Origin: Closterium sp. Naga37s-1
Taxonomy: Eukaryota; Streptophyta; Zygnematophyceae; Desmidiales; Closteriaceae
Assembly (NCBI GenBank): GCA_947471745.1
Contig: CANJKZ010000463.1
Coordinates: 134,001 to 198,000 of the forward strand
Length of the DNA: 64,000 nucleotides
Direction: 5' to 3'
The notes under the pieces are model-generated. The model saw nothing but the letters and a program-made list of their open reading frames with translations. It did no database searches and was not told where the DNA came from. Both the position numbers and the translations under genes were made by a program. Below, in pieces: positions 29,105 through 40,744 of the stretch. Positions within the stretch are counted from its first letter, which is position 1. Each line of letters begins with the position of its first letter.

Positions 29105-29112
29105 ATTGGCGC
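29105..29112 (+). promoter_or_regulatory. Candidate E2F site upstream of ETG1
   Basis: ATTGGCGC fits the plant E2F consensus WTTSSCSS and lies 5-12 bases upstream of the ETG1 ATG. Plant ETG1 is named as an E2F target, so a site here is expected, but it is very close to the start codon and an 8-mer can occur by chance. Confidence 0.4.
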
Positions 29113-29552
29113 TCCGCGACTTGCGTCACACTTTCCGCCACCAGTGTTACTGGAAGCAGGAGCTAAATGATTGTCACAGGTTTTCAAGAGCTCCGATCCA
29201 GATAGCTTGTTTCAGTGAGCGGAGGGAGTCCACGTGTGGTGGGAGGAGGCTGGTTACCAGTCGCCTTGGCTTGTCAACTGGTTACCAGATGTTCGCTATT
29301 ATCCTCCCAGATGGAAATCATTGCGACCCAGGGAATCGCAGTCGCAGGCAAACACTCGTAAACGAGCGACGGAGAACGAATATGCAGCGTTGCGAACGCG
29401 AGAACCGAGATATTGACAGCACAAAACAGGGTTACCAGTATCTGACAGCACAACGACTGACTCTTGATACTCAGTAATGAGCCAGAAAAGCGCGGGGACT
29501 GCGCGACACAAGATGGTTCTCTGGTTGTTTAATAGTGTGTTCAATGATAAAG
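29113..29552. other. ETG1 upstream region
   Basis: No gene is recognised. This is the interval between the ETG1 start codon and the start of the gypsy LTR, so ETG1's promoter is confined to about 450 bases unless it extends into the transposon. Confidence 0.5.
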
Positions 29553-29836
29553 TGTAAGGAAATTTCCTTTTCCTTACTTCGCATCCCTGCTCAGCGCGTA
29601 CACCACTGTTCCCGCCAACAGCACCCCACAATATTCCGTTCGGTTGGTAACCCGCGCTCCAGACCTTTGCCTCGACAGTCCCCCAATCTCGGCATCAGGC
29701 CCGTCGCGCACCCCAATTTTCACGTTACCGTTACCACCGTAGCTTCGCTATATATTCTTCGCTCAAATCCTTTGCTCATTGTATTCTTGTCTCGATAGTG
29801 CAATCCTCGCTCGATCACTCAATTGCACTCATAACA
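29553..29836 (+). repeat. Gypsy 5' LTR and adjoining primer-binding site
   Basis: It starts TGTAAGGAAA and ends CATAACA, with the primer-binding site at 29839-29851. Compared with the 3' LTR at 49509 it lacks about 70 bases after CAATATTCCGTT and differs at scattered positions, consistent with an old insertion. Confidence 0.88.
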
Positions 29837-30021
29837 CTTGGTTATCAGAGCCTACGATCTTCTCTCGGACCGCACCCACACCTTCGCGTCCCCACTATCT
29901 CAATTTTTTTGGGGGGGGGTAGACGTCCCTCAGCGATCAAGCGCCGCCGCTCGTAGTGCTCTCTCGTAAGCACGCACGGCCACGACAGAGGCTCTCGCTG
30001 AGCTTGCCCGACACCCCCGCC

Positions 30022-31119
30022 ATGGCAGAACTTAATATCGCGACACTGACACAGGACCAGCTAGATTGGCTCATGCGCCAACTCGAAGAATCGGCGCTTG
30101 AAATCGCCACACTCACGGCGGAACGCGACTCCGCTCGCCAACAATCGACAGTGAATGCACCAGCACCAACAAACGCACCTGCACACTCCGAGGAGCCGAT
30201 CGTTATCTCCTCCGACACACCAACACAGAACGACAGCGTCGGACAGCGCTCAGGCGTAGCCAGTGAGGGCGCCGCTCACTCAATGCCTGGCATGGAGCGA
30301 AACAGAGTCACACCAAGCCCACGGGAGCCCCGCGAAGCCCGTCGGCACGTGGAATTTGCAGCGACAAGTGGCGAGTACGCCATTACGGCACCAATGCCGC
30401 TCAAGCCGCAGCGTCCGCCCTGTTTCGACCCAAGCCAACGTGGGGGTCCGACGGTTCAGTCGTGGGTCTTCATGATGAACGTATTCTTCGACGCGGACTA
30501 CGTCGAGTCGGACGCAACGAAGATCCGCTACGCTGTTTCGATGCTGAGGGGCCCTGCCATGGACTGGTGGCGAGTCATCGTGACGTCGCCAAGCGCCTAC
30601 AAGCCACCGTCGCAAGAAGACGGGCCCGCTGGCCCAGCCGTCACCTGGAGTTCATTCTGCGAGACAGCCCAGTACAGCACGTGGGATGCGTGGTGCGCAG
30701 GGCTTCGAGCGCGTTTTGAGCCGATCGCGGCTTCGATTTCGGCGCGTCAGAAGCTGCGCACTTGGCGGCAGCTCGGGTCGGTTCAAGACTACACTAGCGG
30801 CTTTCTCGCACTATGCGAACAAGTCGGCTATATGCACGAAGCGGAGCGGGTGGACCGTTACGTCGGAGGGCTAAAGCCGGACATATCGCACGAAATTATG
30901 CTACGAGGGCTCTCGAATTTCAACGAGATCCTCGCGCTCGCCGAGAAAATCGACATCCTACGACGACCGAGACCGGGGTCCTACTACGGACAACGTCCTC
31001 GGGGACTGACCGAGCACGCCACTGTACACGCCGTTGCGATAAATGCAGCTGCCGCAACGTTTAAGGGGCGCTGCTTTTCTTGCAATAGGCCGGGCCATCG
31101 CAAGAGTGAATGCCCATAA
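30022..31119 (+). CDS. Gypsy Gag
   Basis: The start at 30022 (CCATGG) gives 365 residues. An N-terminal coiled coil (LDWLMRQLEESALEIATLTA) precedes a Ty3-type capsid region (WWRVIVTSP, FCETAQYSTWDAWCAGLRAR, LRTWRQLGSVQDYTSGFLAL) and one zinc knuckle CFSCNRPGHRKSEC near the end. The pol frame begins inside the last codons at -1 relative to gag, so Gag-Pol would need a -1 frameshift or reinitiation. The frame is open to its TAA. Confidence 0.88.
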   Translation: MAELNIATLTQDQLDWLMRQLEESALEIATLTAERDSARQQSTVNAPAPTNAPAHSEEPIVISSDTPTQNDSVGQRSGVASEGAAHSMPGMERNRVTPSPREPREARRHVEFAATSGEYAITAPMPLKPQRPPCFDPSQRGGPTVQSWVFMMNVFFDADYVESDATKIRYAVSMLRGPAMDWWRVIVTSPSAYKPPSQEDGPAGPAVTWSSFCETAQYSTWDAWCAGLRARFEPIAASISARQKLRTWRQLGSVQDYTSGFLALCEQVGYMHEAERVDRYVGGLKPDISHEIMLRGLSNFNEILALAEKIDILRRPRPGSYYGQRPRGLTEHATVHAVAINAAAATFKGRCFSCNRPGHRKSECP

Positions 31120-33086
31120 GAACTATGGCGCCGCGGAAGAGAGCAGGGGCGAGAGTCTCAGAGGCCGGGAAACGCCAGCAGTCAGTAGATGTTGGGCCAA
31201 CTACTGACGAGACTGCCTGCTCGCCCAACTTCACCGATCCTCACCGAGTCACAGTACCGATTCACGCTATCGATCGGGCTCGGACGAATAAGGAGGGTAC
31301 AGCGACGGATTGCCCAGTACTGATTCACGGGAAAATGCAGGGAGCAGCAGTGAAGATTTTTATAGACGGAGGCGCAAGTCACAGCTTAGTTAATACAGCG
31401 ACTGCAAGGAAGCTGCAACTGACACTTAGTCGTGTGAAAGTTTAAAAGGAAGAAGAGAGTTGCACTAGCAAGAATGAGGATACAAATAGCAAACCCTAGA
31501 AGGGTTGTACTCGCTATAGAGCACCCCACTACAGGCTAGAGCATAATATTCTGACACACCCCCATAGCCAAAGTGGGGTGTAATCAGCAGAGCAAGTAAA
31601 GCAGTACAAGCTCAGGGTGGATCACAATGTCACCACACATTCTGAGCACAAGTTCAAGAAGCAATAGTTTAAAGTTCACAATTATGAGCAAAGCTAGTGG
31701 TAGTCATAGAGGGCAAGTGAGGAGGAGGAGAGACTGTGGGGGAGAGAAGATGGGAGGCGACTGCTGACGCTGCAGACACACAGACGAGCTGCTGGCTCAG
31801 TGGCTACCGAAGCAAAGGCCCGGACTACAGGAGTAACTGGCTCCGCGGCTAAAAGTAGCGGCAGACGAGCAACTGACCCACAGGCGACTGGCGACTACCG
31901 GAGATTGTAGCCTCCGGACTGCTGATGCTGCTGACGACAAGACTGCTGCCTCCACTTAACCTCCCCCAGCTGCCCAACACCCCTCTCACACACCCGCTGC
32001 TACACCGCTAGCTCCACTCCCCCTTCACCCCCCCTTAGTACCACTCCAACGGCTCCAACAAGTCCACCCCCCCTCAGCGGCAGCTGCAGCACAGGGAGAC
32101 GGAGGAGGAGGAGGAGCAGGGAACGGCACACAGTGGCTTCACCCCCATACCCCTCACCCCCAAACCCTAATTCAGGAGAACGGGCTGTAGGAGGGGTGGG
32201 GCGCCAGTAGAAGCACGGGGGACAGCGGGGAGGGCAGGGGCAGCGAGGAAAGGGCCGCCCACGGGCCTGGCACAGCCGCCCGAACCGCGCGCAGGCGGCC
32301 CGAGCCGCGCGCGGGCCTGGCGCAGCCCGTACGGGCCGCGCGCGGGCCTGGCGCAGCCCGTACGGGCCGCGCGCTGGCCTGGCGCAGCCCGTACGGGCCG
32401 CGTCCGGGCCTGGTGCAGCCCTTACGGGCCGCGCGCAGCCTGTACGGGCCGCGCGCAGGCCACGACGGGCGACGGGGGGCGACGCGCGGGTCCCCGTCGC
32501 CCGTCGCAGCGCCTCCCGAGGGCGACGCGCCGAGTGACGGGGCAGAAGCCCGCCGCGCGCCTCGGGGCGCACAGCGGGCAGAGAACCGCCGCGCGCCACG
32601 GGGCGCACGGCGGGCAGAAAACCGCCGCGCGCCTCGGGGCGCACGGCGGGAAGAAAAACTGCCGCACGCCACGGGGCGTGCGGCACAGAGGGTAGCAGTG
32701 GAAGTTGCAGCGGAAGCAACGAGGTGGTAAGACCACCCACAGGATCGATCCAAGGGGATCGACCTGCTCTGATAGCATGTAAGAATCCCAGCCACTAACC
32801 ACTGGGATAAAAGGGCTTGTTAAGTAGCGGGTGAGTGCGCCCATAACCCTCCAGGCCAATGTGCCTGTAACCCTTCCCTAGGATCAATCGGGGATCACCA
32901 GTGGACCTCTGACAAGTCGGTGCTTACCGGGGATAGATGCATGCTTAGTTGACGGAACGCCGCTGGCCATACGGGAAAAGGTGGAGAGAGTAATAGTCCG
33001 CTGTGGGGGGAACTTCGGGTTTACACTGGAAATGCTCGCGACAACATTGGATGGGCACGACATTCTATTGGGACGTGTTTGGCTGT
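31110..33086 (+). pseudogene. Gypsy protease, interrupted
   Basis: The active-site motif IDGGASHSLV is seen near 31360. The frame breaks at 31432 where another element is inserted, and resumes at 32920 (CLPGIDACLVDGTPLAI) to GRVWL, where a TGA follows. TSD copies of AGTCG flank the insert, so the reading frame was continuous before insertion. Confidence 0.85.
31433..32914 (-). mobile_element. Non-autonomous LTR element with two different LTRs
   Basis: The element is flanked by the 5-bp duplication AGTCG. In minus orientation the 5' LTR (32778-32914) belongs to the same family as the TRIM LTRs at 54399-54775, whereas the 3' LTR (31433-31556) belongs to the family of the element at 59503-61006. 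A primer-binding site (TGCTATCAGAGC) abuts the 5' LTR, and the purine tract ATGGGGGTG abuts the 3' LTR. The 1.2-kb interior has no gene. It contains a copia-D-like 3' tail and a GC-rich leader repeat (GCGCAGCCCGTACGGGCCGC). Confidence 0.82.
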
Positions 33087-33130
33087 GACGGTATAACCCA
33101 CAAATAGACTGGACGACGGGAAGTTGTACT

Positions 33131-34576
33131 GTGCGAAGTAGCGGTAACTGGGTCGACCTACCTCGCTGGCAGTCGCCTGAGTCGCCAACGGTCCACGTCA
33201 ACGCCATCACGATGAAACGGGCTATCGCCGCTGGAGCTAACATGTACGCGGTAGATGTCGCAATAGTGAAGGAAGCAGAACAGCCGAGCAATTTTCAGAA
33301 GCTGCTGGCGGCCGTACCACCCGAACTACAGGAACTGTTGCGACGATTCCCGGGGATTTTTCCTGACGACTTACCGGAGGGACTGCCACCTCAGCGGGCG
33401 CACGATCATCAAATAGAATTAGAAACCGGGGCACAGCCAACCGTACAGCGACAGTTCAAACTGACACAGCCCGAGCTCGACGAGCTAAGGAAGCAGTTAG
33501 AGAAAAAATTCATCCGACCAAGCTCATCGCCACTCGCCGCACCGATCCTGTTCACACCGAAAAAGGACGGAGGGTTTCGCATGTGTATCGACTACCGAGC
33601 ACTGAACAGGGTTACAATAAAATTGCGATACCCCATCCCCCGCGCCGACGAGCTGATAGATCAACTGCGAACAGCACGAGTCTTTTCGAAAATTGACTTA
33701 CGGGGAGGTTACCATCAGATTCGGGTCGAACCATCAGACTGCGCAAAGACAGCGTTTAGGACTAGATACGGGTCATTCGAGTACACAGTGATGCCTTTCG
33801 GGCTGACCAACGCACCGGTGACTTTCCAGATGACAATGAACGAGGCGTTTAGGCCACTTTTAGATAAATGTGTGATCATCTACCTCGACGACATTCTCGT
33901 CTACAGTCGTGACAAGCAGCAGCACTTAGCCGGTTTAGAAGCAGTATTTACAGTTTTAGACAAACACAGACTACTGACCAAGGGTTCCAAGTGCGAGTTT
34001 TTCCAAAATAGGCTAGAGTTTTTGGGGCACGTTATTTCAGAGCCTGGCGTAGAAATCGACCCGAAGAAACTGGACACGGTGAAAGCGTGGCACCCCCCAA
34101 TGAACATCACGGAGCTGCAGAGTTTTTTGGGGTTCGTTAATTACGTGCGTCGGTTTGTACCCGACATGGCACGCTTAACTGCCCCACTGACACACTTACT
34201 GCGGAAAGGGGTCGCTTTTACGTGGGGGGAGAAAGAGCATGCTGCCTTCTCTACCCTAAAAAATGTTCTCTGTTCACCGCCCGTACTGCGCATCGCCGAC
34301 CCACACCGCCCATTCAAAGTGGTTATCGACGCAAGCGACATCGCCATTGGAGCCGTACTGCTACAGGATTTCGGCAACGGTTTACAACCCATCGCATACG
34401 AATCACGAAAGCTGCATCAGCCCGAGAAGAATTACCCGATACACGATCGCGAAATGCTTGCGATCGTGCATGCATTCAAGGTGTGGCGCTGTTACTTGAC
34501 CGGCGCCGACGTGACAGTACGGACAGACCACAAATCTCTACAGTACCTCCGCGCACAACCCCACCTCAACCCATGA
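33131..34576 (+). pseudogene. Gypsy reverse transcriptase and RNase H
   Basis: An open frame of 481 residues covers the RT fingers and palm (FRMCIDYRALN, FSKIDLRGGYHQI, MPFGLTNAP), the catalytic YLDDILVYS, and RNase H (VVIDASDIAIGAVLLQD, HDREMLAIVHAF, VRTDHKSLQYL). A TGA at 34574 replaces an Arg-type codon just before IRWLDYLE. The rest of the RNase H tail continues to 34704, where copia D is inserted. The catalytic residues are intact. Confidence 0.9.
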
Positions 34577-35066
34577 CAAATCCGCTGGCTCGACTACCTC
34601 GAGTCGAATTTTCACTACACAGTCACCTACAAAAAAGGGGCATCGAACATCGCCGACGCATTAACCCGGCCCACAGCCCAAGTCCACGCCATACTACTCA
34701 CCTATGTGAGAAAGATAGACGAAAGAATGAATGAACTAGAAATGAGATGGGTACAAATAGGAAACACATAAGTGTTGTACCCTCTAAGAGCTACCCCACT
34801 ACAGCCTAAATAGACCATAGCAGATATAAGTTTGACACACCCCCATAGGCAAAGTGGGGGAGAACAAGAGGTCACAAGACCAGTCAAGAAAAGCAAAGCA
34901 AGCTCAGGGTGGATCACAAAGTCACCACACAGTCTGAGCACAAGCAAAGGGCCATAAGGCCAGTTCACATGCAGAGTTATATAAAGGAAAGCAAACAGTA
35001 CAGTGAACACAACCTAGCAAGTGTAAGCATGCAGGTATAAGTATATAGAGTACAGTACAAGCAGAG

Positions 35067-35331
35067 TCAAGAAATCAACAAGTGAGGCACAGTAGGTACA
35101 AGGCCTAACACAGTACAGAAACGCTGATGATCACAAGGCTGAAGTGCCTTGGTGAAAACATCAGCAGTGTTGGCCTGAGAGGCCACGTAAGCAAGACGAA
35201 GCTGGCCACGCTGCTGCAACTCTCGAGCAAGGAAGTAGCGCAGAGCAATGTGCTTCGTTCTGTGCTCCAGTCTGTGCTCCTGACACAAGGCCAGCATGGC
35301 CTTGTTGTCGACGTACAGAACTGGAGGAGAA
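35067..35331 (-). pseudogene. Copia D RNase H C-terminal part
   Basis: It encodes ALCQEHRLEHRTKHIALRYF, then LAYVASQANTADVFTKALQP, the normal end of a copia polyprotein. Its upstream half lies beyond copia C at 42613 onward, and both share the TSD CGAGG. Confidence 0.88.
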
Positions 35332-35559
35332 CGAGGTGTCAGATATATATGCCTTAGCCTATGTAGGCTGTAGTGGGGTAGACACTAAGGGGCACAGCTT
35401 TCATATTTGTATCTCACACTTTCCTAGTTCATTCATTCCTGTTTCAATTCTCACATGGTATAGAGCGGGTTCCCTCATGGGACCGTTCCTTCCTAAGGGC
35501 CCACCATAAGATTTTTTTTTTAGCTGCCCGAAGCGCGTCTCGCGCCCTGCCCTAAATTT

Positions 35560-36330
35560 TTTTTTTTCGCGACCCCCTAGCGGCCCCTAACGGCCCCTAC
35601 GCCGCCCCTAAACGGCCCCGTCGCGGCCCCGTACCTGAAGCGGACCCGTCCCTGACGCGGCCCCGCCCCTACCCGGCCCCTACGCGGCCCCTACGCGGCC
35701 CCTACGCGGCCCCTACGCGGCCCCTACGCGGCCCCCCACGCGGCCCCTACGTGGCCCCTACGCGGCCCCTACGCCGCCCCTAAACGGCCCGATCCGGCCC
35801 CGTCCCTGACGCGGCCCCTACGCGGCCCCTACGCCGCCCCTACGCGGCTCCTACGCGGCCCCTACACGGCCCGACCCGGCCCCGTACCTGACGCGGCCCC
35901 TACCTGACGCGGCCCCGTACCTGACGCGGCCCCTACGCGGCCCCTACGCCGCCCCTAAAAGGCTCTGCCCCGGCCTCGACTCCGTCCCGGACCTGCCTTG
36001 GCCCCGACCCCGTCCCGGACCTGCCCCGGCCCCGACCCTGTCCCGGCCCTACCTCGGCCCCGTCCCGGACCTGCCCCGGCCCCGGCCCCGACCCCGTCCC
36101 GGCCCTGCCCCGGCCCCGACCCTGTCCCGGCCCCGTTGCTGCCCCGTCCCGGACCCTGCTCGGCCCCGACCCTGTCCCGGACCTGCCCCGGCCCTGACCC
36201 TGTCCCGGCCCCGTTGCTGCCCCGTCCCGGACCCTGCTCGGCCCCGACCCTGTCCCGGCCCTGTCACGGCCCCGACCCAGTCCCGGACCTGTCGGCTCCG
36301 CCCCTGGTAAGAGCCTAGCCGGGCCGAGCC
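35560..36330 (+). repeat. GC-rich leader repeats of copia C
   Basis: Tandem GCGGCCCCTAC units (35570-35960) change to CCCGACCCTGTCCCGG-type units (35980-36300) between the 5' LTR and gag. Comparable leaders, with different unit sequences, occur in copia D and in both non-autonomous elements. Confidence 0.8.
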
Positions 36331-36434
36331 GCGCGGCCGAGTTGCACTGCTTTGCCGAGTCGCCCTGCCGAGTCGCACTGTCCTGCCTCGCTCCGTTGCA
36401 CTGCTGCCGCTGCTAGTCTGCTGCTGCTCCTATC

Positions 36435-37887
36435 ATGGCTAGTCCTAGTCTTCTCACCTTTGATGCTGAGGGTCGAGCGGTTGACTTTGATGTCTGGCTA
36501 GATGATCTGCAGCTTTTCCTTCAGTGCGATAGCAAGGATGGTCTCTCCCTGTTTGATCTTACGTCGGGCGCCTCTACTACCCCTGCTGCTGATGCTGACA
36601 GTACCGTTCGCTCGCAGTGGCTCACGCGCGATGCTGCTGCCCACCTTGCTGTGCGTAGTCACCTACCGTCTACTGAGCGCGCGCACTTTAGTCAGTACAA
36701 GAGTGCTAAGACTCTGTACGACGCAGTAGTTGCACGTTACTCTTCCCCTGCCACTGCTGCGCTTATCCGCCTCATGCTACCGTACCTGTTCCCTGACCTC
36801 GCTGCTTTTGCCACAGTCACTGACCTCATTACGCACCTCCGCACTAGTGACACTCGCTACCGCGCTGCGCTTCCTGCTGAGTTCTGCGCCCAGAACCCCC
36901 CCCCCCCATGTACATCACCCTCTACTACCTAGTCACTCGACTCCCTGACACTCTCCGCTCGGTCAGGGACCACTTCCTCTCTCTTTGCCCTACCACCCTC
37001 ACTGTCGACCTCCTCGAGGAGCGCCTCCTTGCAGCACAGACTAGTATCACCGCTGTAGGCGCCTCTCGTGGTGACCCCCGTACCCCTTTCTTTGAGGGGT
37101 GCTCCCCCGTTCCTCTTTTGCCCTCTGTTGCCTCTGCTGCTGCTGTCGACCTTGTTGGCACCGAGTCGGTCAGCGCTGCGTCTGCTCCTAGTGAGAGGCG
37201 CCGCATCAGCAAGGGCAAGCGGGGCAAGGGAGCTGGAGGAGGTGGTGGGGGCGGCGGTAGTGGCGGTGGAGGCGGAGGAGGGGGTGGGGGTGGGGGTGGT
37301 GGTAGAGGTGGGGGCTTCGGTGGCGGCGGTGGAGGTGGAGGCGGCGGTGGCGGTGGCGGGAGGGGTGGAGGAGGCGGAGGCGGCGGCGGCGGAGGTGGAG
37401 CTGGCAGAGGCGGAGCTGTGCAGCGGGGACCCCAGCAGCAGCAGCGCTCTCGTGAGACCCCTTTGCCCCAGCAGCTTCGTGAGTGGTACGCGGGGCGCCA
37501 GGGGTCTGGAGGTGCTGGTCCCTGTACTTACGTCCTGCGCACCGGTGACCGCACTGGAGAGCAGTGTGGCGGCCTGCACGCCACCCAGCGCTGCTTCGGT
37601 CGCCTGACGGACGCCTGGCGTGCCCAGTTCCCGGACGCCACTGAGATCCCTCGTTGGGGAGATCTATTCAGGTCGGGGGTAGCTATCTTTGATCTTGACT
37701 TTGATGCTATTCTTGCTGCCATGTATGATGTGTCTATTAGTGCTGAGGGTGACTGTTACGTGTGTGTTCCGCCTGACCCTGGTATTGAGGCTGCTGCCCT
37801 AGGTGCTAGTGAGTCTGCTGCTCCAGGTACTCGTGAGTCTGCTGCTCTAGGTGCTGGTGAGTCTGCTCTCTCAGGGTTTAGGGTTTA
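36435..37887 (+). pseudogene. Copia C Gag
   Basis: It starts MASPSLLTFDAEGRAVDFDV and covers a UBN2/DUF4219-type gag region. A run of about 12 C near 36896-36907 breaks the frame relative to copia D. A long Gly-rich stretch and a degenerate Cys/His region follow. The frame ends in telomere-like repeats at 37875. Confidence 0.85.
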
Positions 37888-37897
37888 GGGTTAGGTC
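37875..37897 (+). repeat. Interstitial telomere-like repeat in copia C
   Basis: AGGGTTTAGGGTTTAGGG + TTAGG replaces the stretch that in copia D encodes the linker just before the protease motif, and it introduces stop codons. About three units of the plant-type TTTAGGG repeat are present. Confidence 0.85.
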
Positions 37898-37898
37898 T

Positions 37899-40744
37899 TT
37901 CACACCTTCACCCTCGACTCGGGTGCTTCCCGCTCCTTCTTTCGAGACCGCACCACCCTTACGCCGCTCAGTCGGCCGGTTGCGGTCTCCCTGGCAGACC
38001 CCTCTGGGGGTCCTGTCCTTGCTCGCTACTCCACTGTCCTCCCGTGTCCGGCGGCCCCGTCAGGCTCCCTGTCTGGTCTCTACCTCCCCTCGTTCTCCAC
38101 GAACTTGGTGAGTGGCGCTGACCTTCAGGATGCCGGAGTTGACCAGTTCACTCCTGCAGGTCAGCGAGTGACCCACTGCACGTGTGCTCAGACGGGCCGC
38201 CACTTGGCCTCGTTTACCCGTCGACCGGGGTCGAGCCTGTACACACTGACCACAGAGTCTCCTCCGGTTGCTGCGTCTGGTCAGGTAGCTGCGTCGAGTC
38301 AGGTATTTGCTGCAGCGTCTCGGTCAGGTCCTGAGTCTGCCCCCTGCTCGTGTCGCCTCCTGTCCCACCAGACCCTCCTCTGGCACCACCGCCTTGGTCA
38401 CCCCTCCTTGCCTCGTCTCCGAGGCATGGCCTCCCGTGTCCTTGTCTCTGGTCTCCCCCGGTCCCTCCCTCCCATTCCCCCAGGGCTTGCCCCTACCTGC
38501 GTTCCCTGCGTCGAGGGGCGGCAGCGCGCCGCTCCTCACTCCTCCGAGTTTCCCCCGACAGAGGCTCCGCTGCAGACTCTTCACATGGACGTGTGGGGCC
38601 CAGCCCGCGTCCGTGGACAGGGTCACGAGTGTTACTTCCTGCTGGTGGTTGACGACTACTCGCGTTACACCACTGTCTTCCCCTTGCGCAGCAAGGGTGA
38701 GGTCACTGAGGTGTTGATCGACTGGATCCGCGTTGCTCGTCTCCAGCTCAGAGAGCGTTTCGGCTCGGACTTTCCTGTTCTGCGTCTGCACTCCGACAGA
38801 GGCGGAGAGTTTTCCTCCGACCTTCTGCGAGCCTTCTGTCATGCGGAGGGCATCCGCCAGACGTTCACGCTTCCGGCCTCTCCACAGCAAAATGGGATTG
38901 CTGAGCGCCGCATTGGCATGGTCATGGATGTCGCTCGTACGTCCATGATCCATGCGGCTGCTCCCCATTTTCTGTGGCCGTTCGCGGTTCAGTACGCGGC
39001 GCATCAGATCAACCTTCAGCCCCGGGTCTCCCTGCCGGAGACCTCCCCTACTCTGCGGTGGACGGGGAAGGTTGGTGATGCGTCTGCGTTCCGTGTCTGG
39101 GGATCTCGAGCTTTTGTCCGAGACTTGTCTGCGGACAAGCTGTCCTCCCGTGCTGTTCCTTGCGTCTTCCTCGGCTTTCCCCCTGACGCGCCTGGTTGGC
39201 AGTTTTACCACCCCACCTCGCGTCGTGTTCTGTCCTCCCAGGACGTCACGTTTGACGAGTCGGTTCCGTACTACCGTCTCTTCCCCTACCGCACTGCCCC
39301 CCTCCCCCCCCCGCCGCTCTTCCTCGCTCCCGGTCCCCCCCCGGTAGACCCCCTCCCCCCTCAGGGTCCTGCCCCCTCAGGTGTGTCCCAGGTAGATGCA
39401 GTCGAGCCTGTCGAGGTAGCTGCTGACTCTGGTGCGTCTGGGGGTGCTGAGCCTGAGCGTGCGGAGCCTGGGGGTGCTGGGTCTGGGGGTGCTGAGCCTG
39501 AGCGTGCGGAGCTTGGGGGTGCTGGGTCTGGGGGTGCTGAGCCTGAGCGTGCGGGGCCTGGGGGTGCTGCTTCTGGGGGTGCTGAGCCTGGGGCTGCTGG
39601 GAGTGGGGGTGTGGAGCCTGTCGGTGCTGGACCTGGCGGTCCTTCGGGTGCTTTGTCCCGGCGGGAGCTTCCCTCTCCACAGGAGCTGCGCGAGTGGTTT
39701 GCTCGCCGCTGGAGCCGTGCTGCTGGAGCTGGAGGTTCTGCTTCTGCTGGGGGTGCTGGAGCCACGGGTCCCGGAGGTGCTCGTACTGGAGGTACTGGAG
39801 CTGCTGGGCCTGGTGGTGCTCCTGGTGCTGGAGCTACTGGTGGAGCTGGAGCTGGTGGCGCTGCTGGAGTGGGTGCTACTGGAGGTACTGGAGCCGGAGC
39901 GGCTGTGTCTGCTGGTGGTCCTGCTGGAGCTGGAGCTGCTGGAGGTACTGGAGCTGGTGGTGCTACTGGAGTTGGAGCTGACGCTGGGGGTACTGGTGTT
40001 GTCCCTGCTGGTTTTGGAGGTGCTGCGCGGCCGCGGCCGTACTTCGTTCCGCTCCTTGAGCAGGTTCTTGGTCTTCCGCCTTCTCCTAGTCCTGCTCCTT
40101 CCTTAGAGTGTCCTCCGCCTGTCCAGTCCGAGTCCCAGTTCCAGCTGGTCTCCCCTCTGCCTGCTCCTTCTCCCTACTCTGGTCCTACTGGAGGTCTTGC
40201 TGAGCGTCGTGAGCCTGAGTCGCGTCCTGCGTCGCCTGTTCGCACTGCTCGCACTAGTCGTCGTGTTCCACGTCCGCGTCCTCCTGCAGTCCCGGGCACG
40301 CATCAGATGACACTGCGTCCTTCCACTGCGCCACAGCGTGTCCCTTTGCCGTCTCCTCCAGAGTCCTCTCTTCCTGCTCTTGCTGACCCGGCGTCTGACT
40401 CCCTTCGTGCTGCCAGTCCTACTGTCACGCGTTTCCTAGCCACTGTTGTCACTGACCCTTCCTTTGAATCCACTGCTGCGTCTGCCTTAGTTACCGAGCT
40501 TGTCGACTTCGCTGCTCACTGTCGTCTAGACTACGCCGCTAGTCTTGTTGCTGAGTCAGCGTCTGCGTCTGTCTGTCCTCCGTCCGTCGGGGGTGAGTGT
40601 GCTCTTAGCACGGACGTCCTTGAGGACCGACAGGAGGAGTTCCAGTGTTTTGCTGCTGCTTTACCTCATCTCGTGTCCACGCTGCTTGCCCCTGAGGGAG
40701 ACCCGGATGCACCAGACATCCGCGCTCTTACGCAGAGGCGATAG
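37899..40744 (+). pseudogene. Copia C protease and integrase
   Basis: The protease motif LDSGASRSFF, GAG-pre-integrase (LLWHHRLGHPSLPRL, CVPCVEGRQR) and integrase with VDDYSRYT, LHSDRGGEF and QQNGIAERRIG are present, so the D, D, E triad is intact. A Gly/Ala-rich tandem repeat region follows (about 39420-40010, GGAEPERAEPGGAGSG and similar). Relative to copia D, seven bases are missing near 40720, which shifts the frame before RT. Confidence 0.87.

Noticed and set aside
35998..36378. Pro/Gly-rich ORFs upstream of copia C gag
   Set aside because: These are repeat artefacts of the leader on both strands.
37875..37897. True telomere or chromosome end
   Set aside because: Only about three units, inside a copia element with coding sequence on both sides.
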